Shown here piece after piece: positions 24,149-33,531 of a stretch of 64,000 nucleotides of DNA. Within the stretch, counting starts at the first letter, position 1. Each line of letters begins with the position of its first letter. The stretch is taken from assembly GCA_008477525.1 (NCBI GenBank), contig SPDT01000010.1:2728001-2792000 (forward strand), in the 5' to 3' direction. Origin of the DNA: Hypomyces perniciosus. Taxonomy: Eukaryota; Ascomycota; Sordariomycetes; Hypocreales; Hypocreaceae. The notes under the pieces are model-generated. The model had not been told where the DNA came from and did no database searches. It saw only the letters and a list, made by a program, of their open reading frames with translations. Made by a program: the position numbers and the translations under genes.

Positions 24149-25777
24149 ATGGGGAAACCTTTGGAGCAGATGATCCAACTGAGCAGGGAGCTATCGATGG
24201 AAGAACTCGACGACGCCCTGGCTTGTCAGCGCAACTTGATTCAATCGGTCGATCCGAATGGCCCCGACTTTGGGTACCTGTTGGATTACAAAGGCCTTAT
24301 ATCCTTTTACAAGTATCAAAAGACACGAAACATCAACGACCTGAATGAAGCAGTGGGAGCCACCCGAGCTGCACTTGAAACCAACACCCCTGCAGGCTAC
24401 AGGCGAGGATGTATAGAAGCCCACCTCAGTGGCTATTTCGTATCTACGGTATTACATACCAGTAGCCCACAGGATCTGGAAGAAGCACTGCAATGTGGGC
24501 GGTTAGCCCTGGAATCGTTGGACAGGGGCTGTGAACAATGGTGGAACGCCATGATTAATCTGGCCCGACCCTTTTCGGACTTGGTGCGACACACCATCGT
24601 ACTGGAAAAACTGGATGAAGTGATTGAACTTCACTTAACGGCGCTTGATATGGCTTCGGTCCGTCACAGCCTCTCATCCCGGTATTTTGGAAGCCTAAGC
24701 TTGATGTTTGGTATAAGGTACAAGCACACTGGTTCTCTGCAAGATCTCGAGCAGTCGATTGATTACGGCTACCAAGCCGTGGATGTACTCCAATACGCGG
24801 ACAGTGCTAAAAATGAATACGATTTGTTGAGCACAAGTCTGCTCTCCCACTACCAGGCCACCCATTCTTCGAACAGTTTGTCCGAGGCTCTGAGGATCTC
24901 GCGCCGAATCTCAGAGAGCAACATGAAATCAGTTCGAACCGTTGAGCAAGATGTCATCGTATTGTGCAACCGCGGTACCATGTTGAATGAGCTGAGCCAG
25001 CACTATCGTGATGTGGATCCTGCAGAAGCTTTGAAGGTCCTGGATGAGGCAATCGAATGTGGAAACTCCGCTGTCAAGCTTTCAAACGGTGAAGGCGACG
25101 CTTATCTTCACGTGCTGAATATGCTGGGTGCCTGGTATGCAGAAAAGATGAAATTCACGGGCAACATCGAGTTTGGCAATCAAGGAACGGAAATTCTCAA
25201 CCGCGCTCTTGAAGTCGGAACGGGTTATCCAGAGTATACCAGAATCCTTGATAATCTTGTTCATACACAGGAGGTGCAGTACCAGATCCTCTCCTCACTT
25301 AATCAGCAATCAGCAGCCCTAGAGGTTTTAAACAAAGCCATCAAGAATGGGTATACCTCTGTCAGTCTGACTCCAGACAACGCCGCCACTCTCGGAAATA
25401 GAATGAAAAACCTTGGACTCATGCTATGCAGCAAGAGACTAGCTACAGAAGATGAAGAGGTATACCAGGAGGCCAAAAAGTACTTGGAACTGACGGCAAA
25501 CATGGAAAATGCAGCTCTTTTGGTGCGAATCCCGTGTGCGATTCAAGCAGGCTTGTTCTACTGGCGTGATTACGACCTTGTAAAAGCAAACACCCTCCTT
25601 CAAGGAGCCATTGCGTTACTCCCCCGTCTGAATCCGAATTCAATTTCAACACAAGACCTTCAACGGACTCTGAGTCAGGTATCTGGACTGGCCACATTTT
25701 CCGCTTCCGTTTCTCTTATGAAGCTGGATGTCCTCCATATGAAGCCCTCAGGTCACTGGAAGAGGCACGGTGTGTAA
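24149..25777 (+). CDS. TPR-repeat half of a frame-disrupted TPR-CHAT gene
   Basis: First ATG is at 24,149 (MGKPLEQM). The product is helical and built of TPR-like repeats of the fungal and bacterial TPR-CHAT type: recurring units with 'DLEEAL..GR.AL', 'DLEQSIDYGYQAV', 'LDEAIECGNSAV' and 'LNKAIKNGYTSV', spaced about 50-55 residues apart. Such arrays bind partner proteins or sense a signal and control a C-terminal protease. The frame ends at 25,775-25,777. However, the peptide 'ATFSASVSL' near 25,700 should continue into 'EAG.PPYEALRSLEEAR', which is present one frame away from about 25,718 and leads without a stop into the CHAT frame. The TPR and CHAT parts are therefore one gene that has lost one base near 25,714-25,720. 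No intron fits there. The lesion could be real or a sequencing error. Confidence 0.75.
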   Translation: MGKPLEQMIQLSRELSMEELDDALACQRNLIQSVDPNGPDFGYLLDYKGLISFYKYQKTRNINDLNEAVGATRAALETNTPAGYRRGCIEAHLSGYFVSTVLHTSSPQDLEEALQCGRLALESLDRGCEQWWNAMINLARPFSDLVRHTIVLEKLDEVIELHLTALDMASVRHSLSSRYFGSLSLMFGIRYKHTGSLQDLEQSIDYGYQAVDVLQYADSAKNEYDLLSTSLLSHYQATHSSNSLSEALRISRRISESNMKSVRTVEQDVIVLCNRGTMLNELSQHYRDVDPAEALKVLDEAIECGNSAVKLSNGEGDAYLHVLNMLGAWYAEKMKFTGNIEFGNQGTEILNRALEVGTGYPEYTRILDNLVHTQEVQYQILSSLNQQSAALEVLNKAIKNGYTSVSLTPDNAATLGNRMKNLGLMLCSKRLATEDEEVYQEAKKYLELTANMENAALLVRIPCAIQAGLFYWRDYDLVKANTLLQGAIALLPRLNPNSISTQDLQRTLSQVSGLATFSASVSLMKLDVLHMKPSGHWKRHGV

Positions 25778-27123
25778 TTGCCGGGCTGTCCATGAGTTCG
25801 AACATGGATATATCTGGACTTCGGGAGGTTGACCCCGACTTGGTGGACAAATACGACCGTCTTAGGACAAGGCTTTCGCGGGTGTCACAGGATATGAAGA
25901 CTCCGGATAACTATCGTCACGCTAGAATAGAGCAGTTGGAAGTTCTTGCCGCCATCTCGGAAACAGAAGCCGACATTATAAAGTGGCCAGGCTGGGAATC
26001 GTTTCAGTTGCCAATGACGGAGGAGAACATCAAGTCCCTCGCCTCGGGTGGTCCTATCATTGTTGTCAATGCGACGAAGCTCCGGTGCGATGCCATCGTG
26101 GTCACAACCGAAGACATCAAACACATTGAGCTTCGAGATATGACTTACAAAGACCTGGAGCACAATATTTTGATGTTTGACAAATTAGGCAATGAAACCA
26201 GACGGAATGCCGTCCCCCGACGGGCAAAGGCCGTCCAATGGAGCGCACCGTACGCAATGCTGTGGCTGTGGAAAGTTGCTGTAAAGCCAATCCTTGATGA
26301 TGTTCAATTGACGCCCTCGAAATGTGTATGGTGGATCACAACGGGTCTTGCTGGCCGAGCTCCCTTCCACGCAGCAGGAGACCATAGTCCTGGCTCGCAA
26401 GAGAATACACAGAGTCGCGTGGTGTCATCTTACATTTCTTCCTTCAAAGCCCTGAGATTCGCAAGGGAAAAACAGAATACTGCGACCTCGTCAACAAACC
26501 ATCGAATGCTGCTTGTCACCATGTCTTCCAACCAACCTCCCCACCTCGATCTGAACACATCCTATGAGGAGCAAGTTAGGAAGGATCTTTTCGGAAGCTC
26601 AATGACGCATCTCTCTCATCCCAGCCCCAAAGATGTCTTGGCGAAGCTGCCAAGTTACTCACTTGTCCATTTTGCGTGCCATGGATCGTCCATCGCCTAC
26701 AACCCATCTCGCAGTGGGCTCCTCCTCCTCGGAGAGGACCAGGAAGCCGCCATGCTAACAATATCCGACTTGGAGAGAGTAAATCTGAAAGCCGCGGCCA
26801 TTGCCTATCTCTCTGCATGCTCAACCGCGGAGCAAGTAGATAGAAAATTTGCCGATGAGGCCATTCACTTGGCCAACTCATTTCAAGCCTTGGGATTCCA
26901 ACACGTTATTGGGTCAATGTGGGGTGCTGAAGATGCTGCCGCAGGAGAAGTGGCGAAGAGATTTTACAAGGGAATCTTCTCGAATGGACAGGATGGTGAA
27001 AACGTGCACAGAAGACACCTGGATGTTGCACATGCGCTCCATAAAGCAATGGTTGAATACATGAGTATCGTTGGGGGACAGCGAATTGTCAGCTGGGCAC
27101 CATTTGTTCATTTTGGTGGTTAG
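25718..27123 (+). CDS. CHAT-domain protease half of the same disrupted gene
   Basis: The first ATG is at 25,792, but the homologous frame opens near 25,718. The N-terminal stretch (REVDPDLVDKYDRLR) is the linker usual between TPRs and CHAT. The CHAT domain (caspase HetF associated with TPRs, a caspase-clan peptidase fold) covers roughly residues 150-440 counted from 25,792. The proposed catalytic pair is present: His297 in H-F-A-C-H-G and Cys343 in L-S-A-C-S-T-A. The family block 'ANSFQALGFQHVIGSMWG' follows. In bacteria CHAT proteins act as proteases in defence and cell death; in fungi the substrate is unknown. As read it needs either a correct base near 25,718 or independent initiation at 25,792. 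Placement beside a caspase-like gene suggests a shared role, which is inference. Confidence 0.8.
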
Positions 27124-27735
27124 AGATGTAGGGTAGCGTTTATTTACCTCTGACTTAAGCTGAGAATGCAATACAGGTCATTACTTCAGATCAACTCAAT
27201 CTCTCCAGCCATAAAGAACTCTAGCAGCAAACAGCATCATGCGTGTAATATCCAGGAGCGATCACAAATGTTTGTGGGCAATGAGCCACAAAATAACGGG
27301 GTCCGCGAAACTTAGGCAAAGAAGACTCACCAGACATCTTCATTAAAGAAATGATGCTGAGAAAGTGTGATTCATATCACTCTAAAATTGAGGCTGTATG
27401 TCAAAGACCTCAGCACTGAATCTTGAGCGGGGACCGAGTTGAGAAAGAGGCCAGGAGCATTTGATGAATCATGTTGTCTGCTATGGAGCTCTTATTGGCT
27501 CCAAATCCAAGATATTGTTTGCACACACAAGGGTTCCCGCGCCAAAAGGGTTCCCGGGCTCTCTTGGACCTCTTTCTAATTCAATTTACCCATGCGGTGG
27601 GTTCCCAGCCGGCCATAGTTGACGCCTCCTGGTGCGTAACACTCACAGCTCAAACCACAAGATCGCCCACTCGACCACGGATTCTGCACGCCGATACCCG
27701 TATCTATTGCCCCACCCAGTTTCAAGTGAAGCATC
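27124..27735. other. Intergenic, no gene seen
   Basis: About 600 bp of normal composition follow the CHAT stop codon. Short frames such as 27,471-27,767 have no domain or convincing start. I see no repeats or RNA gene here. Confidence 0.5.
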
Positions 27736-28217
27736 TTGTCCTACTGTATCAGTTTGGAAGAAATTGATGGAGGTGGAAGCCTGGGAGGACCAAGTCGTGG
27801 AGAGGACTGGGGCGATAAGCACCACCTTTACAAACTGAACGACGACGGAGCTGACATCAAGAATGTGTTTCCTACAATGGACGTAACAGTAGCCGAAGTG
27901 GTTCACGACTGCCGCACGAAAACATATCTTTATGTCAAGCTAAGCAGCGAACAGTGCAAGGTCCTGTGCCTCGACTGTCCCGTCTTTCTCTCGTCAACTT
28001 TCATGAATGCCACCACCAGCAGAATTAGAACCTACCCCTGGAATCTGGTTCGTAATGTAGTCTACGAGGACAACTTTATCGCCCCAGAGACCGAAAATGC
28101 CAGGAAGCATGTGCGAGCAGCTAATGTGAGTTGGGACACCTTCGTCGACGGCCTGAGGTGTGATATAAGATCGCCCAGACCTCGACAACTGTGGACGAGA
28201 ATGGGACATCGGTGATG
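27736..28217 (+). CDS. Hypothetical protein, gene model uncertain
   Basis: A 159-codon open frame with no ATG near its beginning covers this stretch; the first in-frame ATG is near 27,877. The peptide (for example 'TYLYVKLSSEQCKVLCLDCP') looks coding but I do not recognise a family. The 3' part may be spliced. A donor-like GTGAGT lies at 28,124 and an acceptor CAG at about 28,177-28,179, and either side keeps an open frame. If spliced, the protein would end near 28,230 with a short Ser/Thr-rich tail. A missing upstream exon is likely. It lies 3' of the TPR-CHAT gene on the same strand; no function can be given. Confidence 0.3.
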
Positions 28218-28259
28218 TCTTTCGCTCTGTAAACCCATCTGACCTGGAGTTGGTCACCT

Positions 28260-28934
28260 AACCCCGCAAGCGCGACTCCAAGCTCATTAATCACGGCTAG
28301 TCTCCAGATATGGCCATTATGTAATTGACAATTCAGCTTTCGGCTAGCAAGCAGTGTTAGGACTGGGCTGCCCAGCAAGGGAGAAGGCCTAGTCTATAAA
28401 GAGCTAAGAACAGACTTTCACTCTTTCGATTGCTTGAGAATGGATGGAGAATGCCATGCATTTGGCATATATCGTGTATCTCATCCCTAAGCGACCCTCT
28501 CTAGGTATCAACTCTCACTATATGCGATTGAACCTGATGGTTAATAACCAAAACCGCCATATAGTTAGTTCTATTGGCTCTCTGCCTCTGATGAATCTAG
28601 CATCCCACCGTTACAATTCCCTGCGGGAAACAGTATAGCTTTCTAAATTTGCCTATTAAAATCCACCCAATGACCCGCTAGCATTCAGGTAGCATGCATA
28701 ATATCGGAAGATCTACTCGCATAAGCATTTCAGTTAAATTTTCCCCAGGCCTGAATCCCCGACTCCATTTCCCGGATCGATTTCCATCTCCTATACTACC
28801 CGCTGGTGTGGAGCTTCGGGGACCTTCGGTAACCAACTAAGAGGCGAATCGTAAATAGGTGGTAACGGGATAGGGCAGCTGAGCGAGGGTTTCTCACGTC
28901 AGCGGACCTTTACGGAGTAGTACAATGGGGAGAA
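28260..28934. other. Intergenic, no gene seen
   Basis: Normal-composition spacer before the inverted-repeat element. It contains one exact TACGGAGTA word at 28,911-28,919. A 64-codon plus-strand frame at 28,444-28,638 has no domain. Confidence 0.5.
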
Positions 28935-29064
28935 GAAAGTTTCGGTAACTTTTGTAGGGCGAGGTCCCAAACATGGGCACATAACTAAACCAAATCTAGC
29001 ATAGGTTACCCACCAACTATTTTTAGCTGTAAAGGTACTTCCAAATCATTTCTCTTAGATCTAT
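28935..29064 (+). repeat. Left inverted arm of the TIR element
   Basis: About 130 bp. It starts GAAAGTTTCGGTAAC, and the reverse complement of the right arm starts GAAAGCTTCGGTAAA. Confidence 0.65.
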
Positions 29065-30025
29065 TTTACTTTTATTTATTAGTGCACTTATATATATATT
29101 CACATACAACCACCCTATAACATTACCTTGCAATACTACCTTATAATACTGCAATAACCCTTATAATAACACTAAAAAACATGTTTTTTATTAATTTCTA
29201 TTAGTTTTATTATAGACTCTTTTATCTAGTAAAATTACGCGTTATTTAAAGATGCCTATAAAGCGATTTAAAAGCTGTAAGAAATAATCGGCTTTATTAC
29301 TATTTAAAAACGCGTTAACTTGCATTAGGGCATTATGGTGCGAGGCGAGGCGCGATATAAATATAGCGGCGTTTATAAGAAATAGGCGAATAACCGAGGC
29401 CTCTATAATACATCTATATAAAAGGCCGAATGTCCGTTTCTTCTCGTTATCACCTTCCATAAACGATTTTTAAGATATATTATATTTATATAGTTGACTG
29501 CATACAATTATAATTTAATTAAAGAACTGCTTGCGTCCGCTTATTTCCAGAAACAAACTATTGATAGGTTTAGCACCTAGCGGCTCTATAATATTATTAA
29601 AATAGAGTTATAAACCGGGTTAATAATAGCGCGGAATATAATACGCGAAATTTGCATTAAGTATACTGAATTTAAGATTATAGACAATAATATCTAGTTT
29701 ATCCAGTATCGACTGCAAGAAACTTAATATAGGCCGTTTACCTTTATATAAGCCTTTTTATATATCCTCAAAAATGATCCGCGTATCTTCTATTATGCGG
29801 TTAATTGTGATGAGGATGGAAGATTGTGCCAGTAAGCTAATTCCTTTGGCCTTACAGCTGCCTGGGCCGCAGCCGTTTTAACATTAATTTCATTATAAGT
29901 GGCAGCAGCTGCGTTACGCGTAACGTGTAACGCGTGGCGCGTGGTTGAATGTTTATTTATTTGTTTATTTATTTAGGTAGTTACTATAGCGACCGGTATA
30001 ATACCGGGTAATTGATTAAGTTGAG

Positions 30026-30188
30026 ATAGATCTAAGAGAAATGATTTGGAAGTATTTTTGCAGTTAAAAATAGTTGGTGGGTAACCTATGCCAGATTTGG
30101 TTTAGTTATGTGCCTATGTTTGGAATTTATGTGCCTATGTTTGGGACCTCTTATAGGGCAACTCTACAGAAAATTTACCGAAGCTTTC
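30026..30188 (-). repeat. Right inverted arm of the TIR element
   Basis: About 163 bp, the reverse complement of 28,935-29,064, with an internal duplication of about 23 bp near 30,106-30,145 that the left arm lacks. Confidence 0.65.
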
Positions 30189-30941
30189 TGTGGCACTGCA
30201 CTACCTTATTATCTATCTCGCGAAATTAGATCCATCACCAAAGTGGGTTCTAGATATATCTTTAGTACCTATAGTCTACCCCTGAATTATTATTCCTTCA
30301 CGCTACTTTCTATGAGGATAAGCAGCCAATAGAAAACAGCAATACATACATACAATAAAAATGCAATATCTAATAGTATTGTCTAGTAGTATAGCTTTCT
30401 AAAGCTTAATTATTATATTATATTATATCCAGGTTTTCTTTCCTTCATTATAATAGCATTAGCTTATATCATTTTATATAATCCTATTGAAGCCTACTAT
30501 GTAAAACTGCTATACTATTTCGATGCTGTTAAGTATATGCTTCTGAGTGTAGCGGGGGTAATATGGCAGAGGTCACGACCAAGAAATGATTCAGGGGTTA
30601 CGGAGTAGACTCTATCTATACGATCTCCGTACTAAGATTTGTTAGGTAATAAATTAGAAGGCAATACGAGTAGGAGTTACTGCTAGTAATACAATATAGG
30701 CTAGTAAAAGGCCTCATCCCGGAGGATCGCACCGGGGTAATTGCGAGTCCGAGTACCTAGACCATAGGCTAGAGCATCGTTTCAAAATGGACCCCCCTGG
30801 CAATTACAATCACTTTTTTCCTTTTTTTTTTTTTATAACTGCAGCTATTGACTCTCTGTTCTTTCCACTTCCGATATACTAGTTCTTTACCTAAATATCT
30901 ATTCGCTATTTCGTCGAGGCTGATTCATACCGTCGTTCACA
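30189..30941. other. Intergenic region upstream of the DUF1996 gene
   Basis: No gene is seen. It holds a TACGGAGTA word at 30,599-30,607 and a T-run near 30,820-30,834, about 110 bp before the start codon, which may be part of the promoter of the gene that follows. Confidence 0.45.
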
Positions 30942-32248
30942 ATGTTGCCTCATGTGGGAGCAGCCATTCTCTCCCTTGTTGGGGGCTCAGAGGCCTTCCT
31001 TCTCATGGCCAGACACCTTGCACACGAGCGTGTAGATCCGATCGTTAACCCAGGTGCGTACGGCTACTCGTTTGTCATTAAAATCTTCTAACAAAAACAG
31101 GCAACGTAAGCGGCCACTTGCACGACGTGGTCGGAGGATCCAAGTTTGGCATCACCTTCTCTCCTAATATCCAGGCTTCATCGTCATGCTCGACCATGGA
31201 GATTCAGGAAAACCTCTCCAACTACTGGATGCCAGCTTTGATGGCTCAGAACGATAACGGTACATTCTCCGCGGTGCCTATTCGCGAAGTGCGGGTTTAT
31301 TACCTGAATAACGTCCGTATGGTCTCGATAAACGGCCTGACCATGAGCTCATCATGATTTATAGCACTCCCAAGGGACAAAATTGAAGGCATTCCCTAGG
31401 GGCCTCAGGATGCTTGCGGGCGATCCTTCTGCCATTGCTCCAGTCAAGAACGACCCCAAATACGCCCCGGCACGTCATGGCTTCCTTTGTCAGATGGGCG
31501 GCACCGACAAGGACCTCGAGAAGTTTCAGTATACATTACCTAACTTTGACTGCAAGGATTTCTTGCGCCTCACCGTCAACTTTCCCGATTGCTGGAATGG
31601 CGTGGACCTCGACAGCAAGGACCATAAGAGCCATATGGCATACCGCCTCAATAATGGCAAATGTCCTGACGACCACCCTGTGCCTATGATGGAGATCGAT
31701 CTCGAAATCGGCTATCAGACCCGGGGCTTCAGAGCCGATCAGCTTCTGCTTAGCACTGGAGACAAGGCTGGATACGGTATGCTATAAGCGAGGGTATCTG
31801 GTGCCCGGTTTTTTGCTAATACGAGCAGGAATCCATGCGGATTATCTCAGCTTCTGGGACGTTAATTTGCTCCAGAAGGCATTGGACGACCCGACTTGCC
31901 AGCACCGTGAGAACATTTCCCATGACGGGACGCAATGCAAGACCCTTGCAGGCTTCTCCAATACCACAGCGCAGGCAGGCTGCAAGCTGCAGACTGACAT
32001 CCCTCAGGAGCGTGCGGGTATTATTTTAGCGAGTATGAGCTCCTTTACTTTTCACTTTCCAGATTGTAGCTAACGAGGTGTTAGTCCCTTCGTTGCCAGG
32101 ATGTAACGAGCCTTATGACTCCCGCAAGGGTGAGAAGAAGCCAGTATGCTCTTCACTGGCCGCAGTTCCTCATATGGGCCCTCCCACAGAGTTTGTCAAC
32201 TTCAGTACAAACAAGAGCCCGGTCCCAATCCCAGTCTACTCCAAGTAG
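30942..32248 (+). CDS. DUF1996 domain protein, probably secreted, five exons
   Basis: Exons are 30,942-31,053, 31,101-31,312, 31,365-31,776, 31,829-32,017 and 32,070-32,248. The four introns are 47, 52, 52 and 52 bp, all GT-AG. Joining them gives one open frame from ATG to TAG at 32,246-32,248. The N-terminus is moderately hydrophobic (AAILSLVG, then AFLLM) and may be a signal peptide. Family motifs of DUF1996 (PF09362) appear in order: R-V-D-P-I-V-N-P-G, S-G-H-L-H-D-V-V-G-G-S, N-Y-W-M-P, V-Y-Y-L, A-F-P-R-G-L-R-M-L-A-G, and H-A-D-Y-L-S-F-W. The family is common in secreted fungal proteins and its biochemical role is unknown. The donor of intron 2 (GTCCGT) is weak but the splice restores the conserved frame. 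The tail after 'LPGCN' is Pro-rich. No lesion was found. Confidence 0.85.
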
Positions 32249-33531
32249 CACTAAAGCAATGCTATAACCCCAAGGACCACGATGCCATGGACAAGGTGAA
32301 GCGGATTGAAGTCGGTAAATGAGTTAACACGTTCAAAGTAAATGGATCCAAAGCTTAGGAAATTGCTATAAAGACTAATATAAAGAGAGAATTACTATTT
32401 ACACACACGTATATCTCTCTATTCGCATACAACTTCCAATCCTGCCACACCCTTTTTCTAGCCGATTCGCCACATCCCATATGCTAGGTCCAATTTCGTA
32501 AATAGGGCAATTGCATGGGATTAAACAAAGCCAAGGGAGATAAATAAATCGACAGCCTTACAGCTATGACCGAGCAGCCAGCTAAAAATCTCCCTCCTGC
32601 ACGCTGTAATACAATTGCGCGCGCCCTCATTATAAAGCTGTTTTCTTCGATTATTAATGTGACAATTGATATAATTGACTAATGTTGATTACCTTAGTCA
32701 TACATACTAAAATTTAGTTGTGGGGCGTGGCGCGGGAGAGTGGGGCAGAATTAGAAGTATATAAATAGTACTCTGTACGGAGGAGCATCTCAAAAGTAAT
32801 ATCTAATTCGATTAGAGACTAAAGCTAATTGGGTAATATACCCTAACAAGCTATTTCTCTATAAATACTTCAATTCTTGTAATATGCCTAGTATTTAAAT
32901 ACCATTCATTCTTGAACCGTTTGGGCTGGCTTGAACGGCTGAATGACATGAAGTTTTGAGAGCCTTTCGGCCCCAATCCAAATCGATTCATTAATCACAT
33001 TTGCGCCCCGCAGACCCCAAAAGCCATCACGCTGTACTTCGTACAGAGTAGGAGTATCTACGAACTATTAAATCTACCTACTATACGAAGTACTCTGTAC
33101 ATGAAATACCTAATGTTCCTCCCGTTGTATAAATTAAATACCCGGCAGGACTAGCTTTGATCGGCGTCTTTTCAGGTATGGCTCTCACCAAGGTCGCCCT
33201 GTCTGCTGGTCCTATTGACAGCGCTGTGGCTGTGAGGAGTGTCACCTTGTAATATGATGTAGTTCCTTTGTACGGTCAAGTACTCCGTACCGAATGAGTT
33301 GATTTCCAAGCACCAGCGTCTCCATGTTCGGGCCGCCTGCAGATCGCCCCGGGCTATTAATAGTCTTCGGCCCGACGGCCCGAATTGAAGACAGAAGAAC
33401 CTCGAGGTAAGGTAGGTAGTAGTAGTATTGAATCCCCCGCGTTTGTGAGTGGCAGTTAAAACCTAAGGTCAAAGTCTCGGAGAGCTTTCCCATTTCTCTT
33501 ATTGACCATTTTGAGCAGTCCGCAATCCAAG
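32249..33531. other. Intergenic, no gene seen
   Basis: About 1.3 kb. It contains a TATA-like word near 32,757-32,766, TACTTCGTA at 33,035-33,043, TACGAAGTA at 33,084-33,092 and TACTCCGTA at 33,281-33,289. Short frames on the minus strand (33,242-33,493, and 33,456-33,995 which runs into the next gene) are shadows. Confidence 0.5.

Larger units (their letters stand above)
28935..30188. mobile_element. Terminal-inverted-repeat element of about 1.25 kb, probably non-autonomous
   Basis: Two long inverted arms bound the region: 28,935-29,064 and, in reverse complement, 30,026-30,188. Over a core of about 95 bp they match closely (for example GGTTACCCACCAACTATTTT against its complement near 30,075-30,090), and the mismatches I compared there are mostly transitions. 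The right arm is longer because a unit of about 23 bp containing TATGTGCCTATGTTTGG occurs twice (about 30,106-30,145). The interior is AT-rich with one 72-codon minus frame (29,242-29,460) that I do not recognise. A DNA transposon derivative is the best reading. Target duplication and exact outer ends were not settled. Confidence 0.65.

Noticed and set aside
25679..25722. Possible intron to explain the TPR-CHAT frame change (GTATCT donor)
   Set aside because: Using it leaves the wrong phase and removes conserved residues, so a one-base loss is the better explanation.
31358..31382. Apparent frame breaks in the DUF1996 gene
   Set aside because: All are explained by four short GT-AG introns that rebuild the family motifs.
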